NCBI GenBank assembly: GCA_030613705.1
Contig: JAUWLJ010000126.1
Coordinates: 1 to 6,406, forward strand
Source: Chloroflexota bacterium
GTDB taxonomy: Bacteria; Chloroflexota; Anaerolineae; Anaerolineales; UBA4823
DNA: 6,406 nt
Reading direction: 5' to 3'
Translations under genes and position numbers: made by a program
Shown here: positions 6,240-6,406 of the stretch, in pieces
Layout: each line of letters starts with the position of its first letter
Numbering within the stretch: position 1 is the first letter of the stretch
Notes under the pieces: model-generated
Seen by the model: only the letters and a program-made list of their open reading frames with translations
The model's database searches: none
What the model was told of the DNA's origin: nothing

Positions 6240-6406
6240 TTAGGGTTTAACCAGCGTCAGGTCTCCCCAGGTTGTCGGATCGCTCAACGTGCGGATGGGT
6301 ACATAAGAGACCATGCTTTGCTGAATGTTCTGGTTGGGATTATCATTATCAGAGATCGAAAAGGCAAAACCGAAATGCTGGCCTGTAAAGGGACTCACAT
6401 CGAAAA
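6240..6406 (-). CDS. C-terminal end of a probable extracellular / sugar-binding-like protein, 5' partial
   Basis: Reading the minus strand from the right edge, one frame stays open for 54 codons and ends at TAA (6242-6240). The first complete codon is 6404-6402. The peptide contains FTGQHFGFAFSISDNDNP, then a Gln-rich stretch and SYVPIRTLSDPTTWGDLTL. Its Asp/Asn/aromatic content and the closing PTTWG-D-LTLV strand resemble the C-termini of carbohydrate-binding (CBM9-like) or lipoprotein-like extracellular proteins I associate with Chloroflexota; this is recollection, not a search. The rest of the gene lies outside the window, so no catalytic domain or signal peptide can be judged. The gene runs in the same direction as the permease with 163 bp between, so it is probably a separate unit. 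Confidence 0.7.
   Translation of the reverse strand, partial: FDVSPFTGQHFGFAFSISDNDNPNQNIQQSMVSYVPIRTLSDPTTWGDLTLVKP

Overview
The window looks like an ordinary bacterial chromosome segment of moderate GC content. By family resemblance I would place it tentatively in the Chloroflexota (Anaerolineae-like). That rests on the style of the Lon-like protease, the permease-Usp fusion and the C-terminal fragment at the right edge. No rRNA or other marker is present to prove it.

Layout. Positions 3-1874 (+) carry the C-terminal three quarters of a Lon-like AAA/protease of the AAA_32 + Lon_C type, cut at its 5' end by the window edge. Its stop overlaps by ATGA the start of a soluble tandem universal stress protein (1871-2710, +). 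After a 67-bp gap comes a two-domain 3-mercaptopyruvate sulfurtransferase (2778-3639, +). Its reading frame is broken by one extra T in a T7 run at 3490-3496, immediately before the catalytic CGSGVTA loop. Convergent to these, and filling 3749-6076 (-), is a 775-residue fusion of a 12-TM APC-superfamily amino acid permease to two cytoplasmic Usp domains. A 163-bp gap with a probable ribosome binding site, a weak promoter candidate and an inverted repeat separates it from the last 54 codons of another minus-strand gene (6240 to the right edge). That gene resembles the C-terminus of extracellular or lipoprotein-like proteins of Anaerolineae.

How the genes may work together. The protease and the tandem Usp are almost certainly co-transcribed and translationally coupled, which suggests a stress or protein quality-control unit. 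The permease carries its own Usp pair, so four Usp domains lie within about 4.2 kb. Of these, only the first permease-linked domain keeps the textbook nucleotide-binding glycine pattern. A theme of energy- or stress-sensing with amino acid uptake and sulfur amino acid metabolism is plausible, but it is inferred from adjacency only.

I see no CRISPR array, mobile element, tRNA or rRNA, and no convincing new system. The best leads are the frameshift at the sulfurtransferase active site, the permease-Usp fusion with asymmetric nucleotide-binding motifs, and the protease-Usp coupling.
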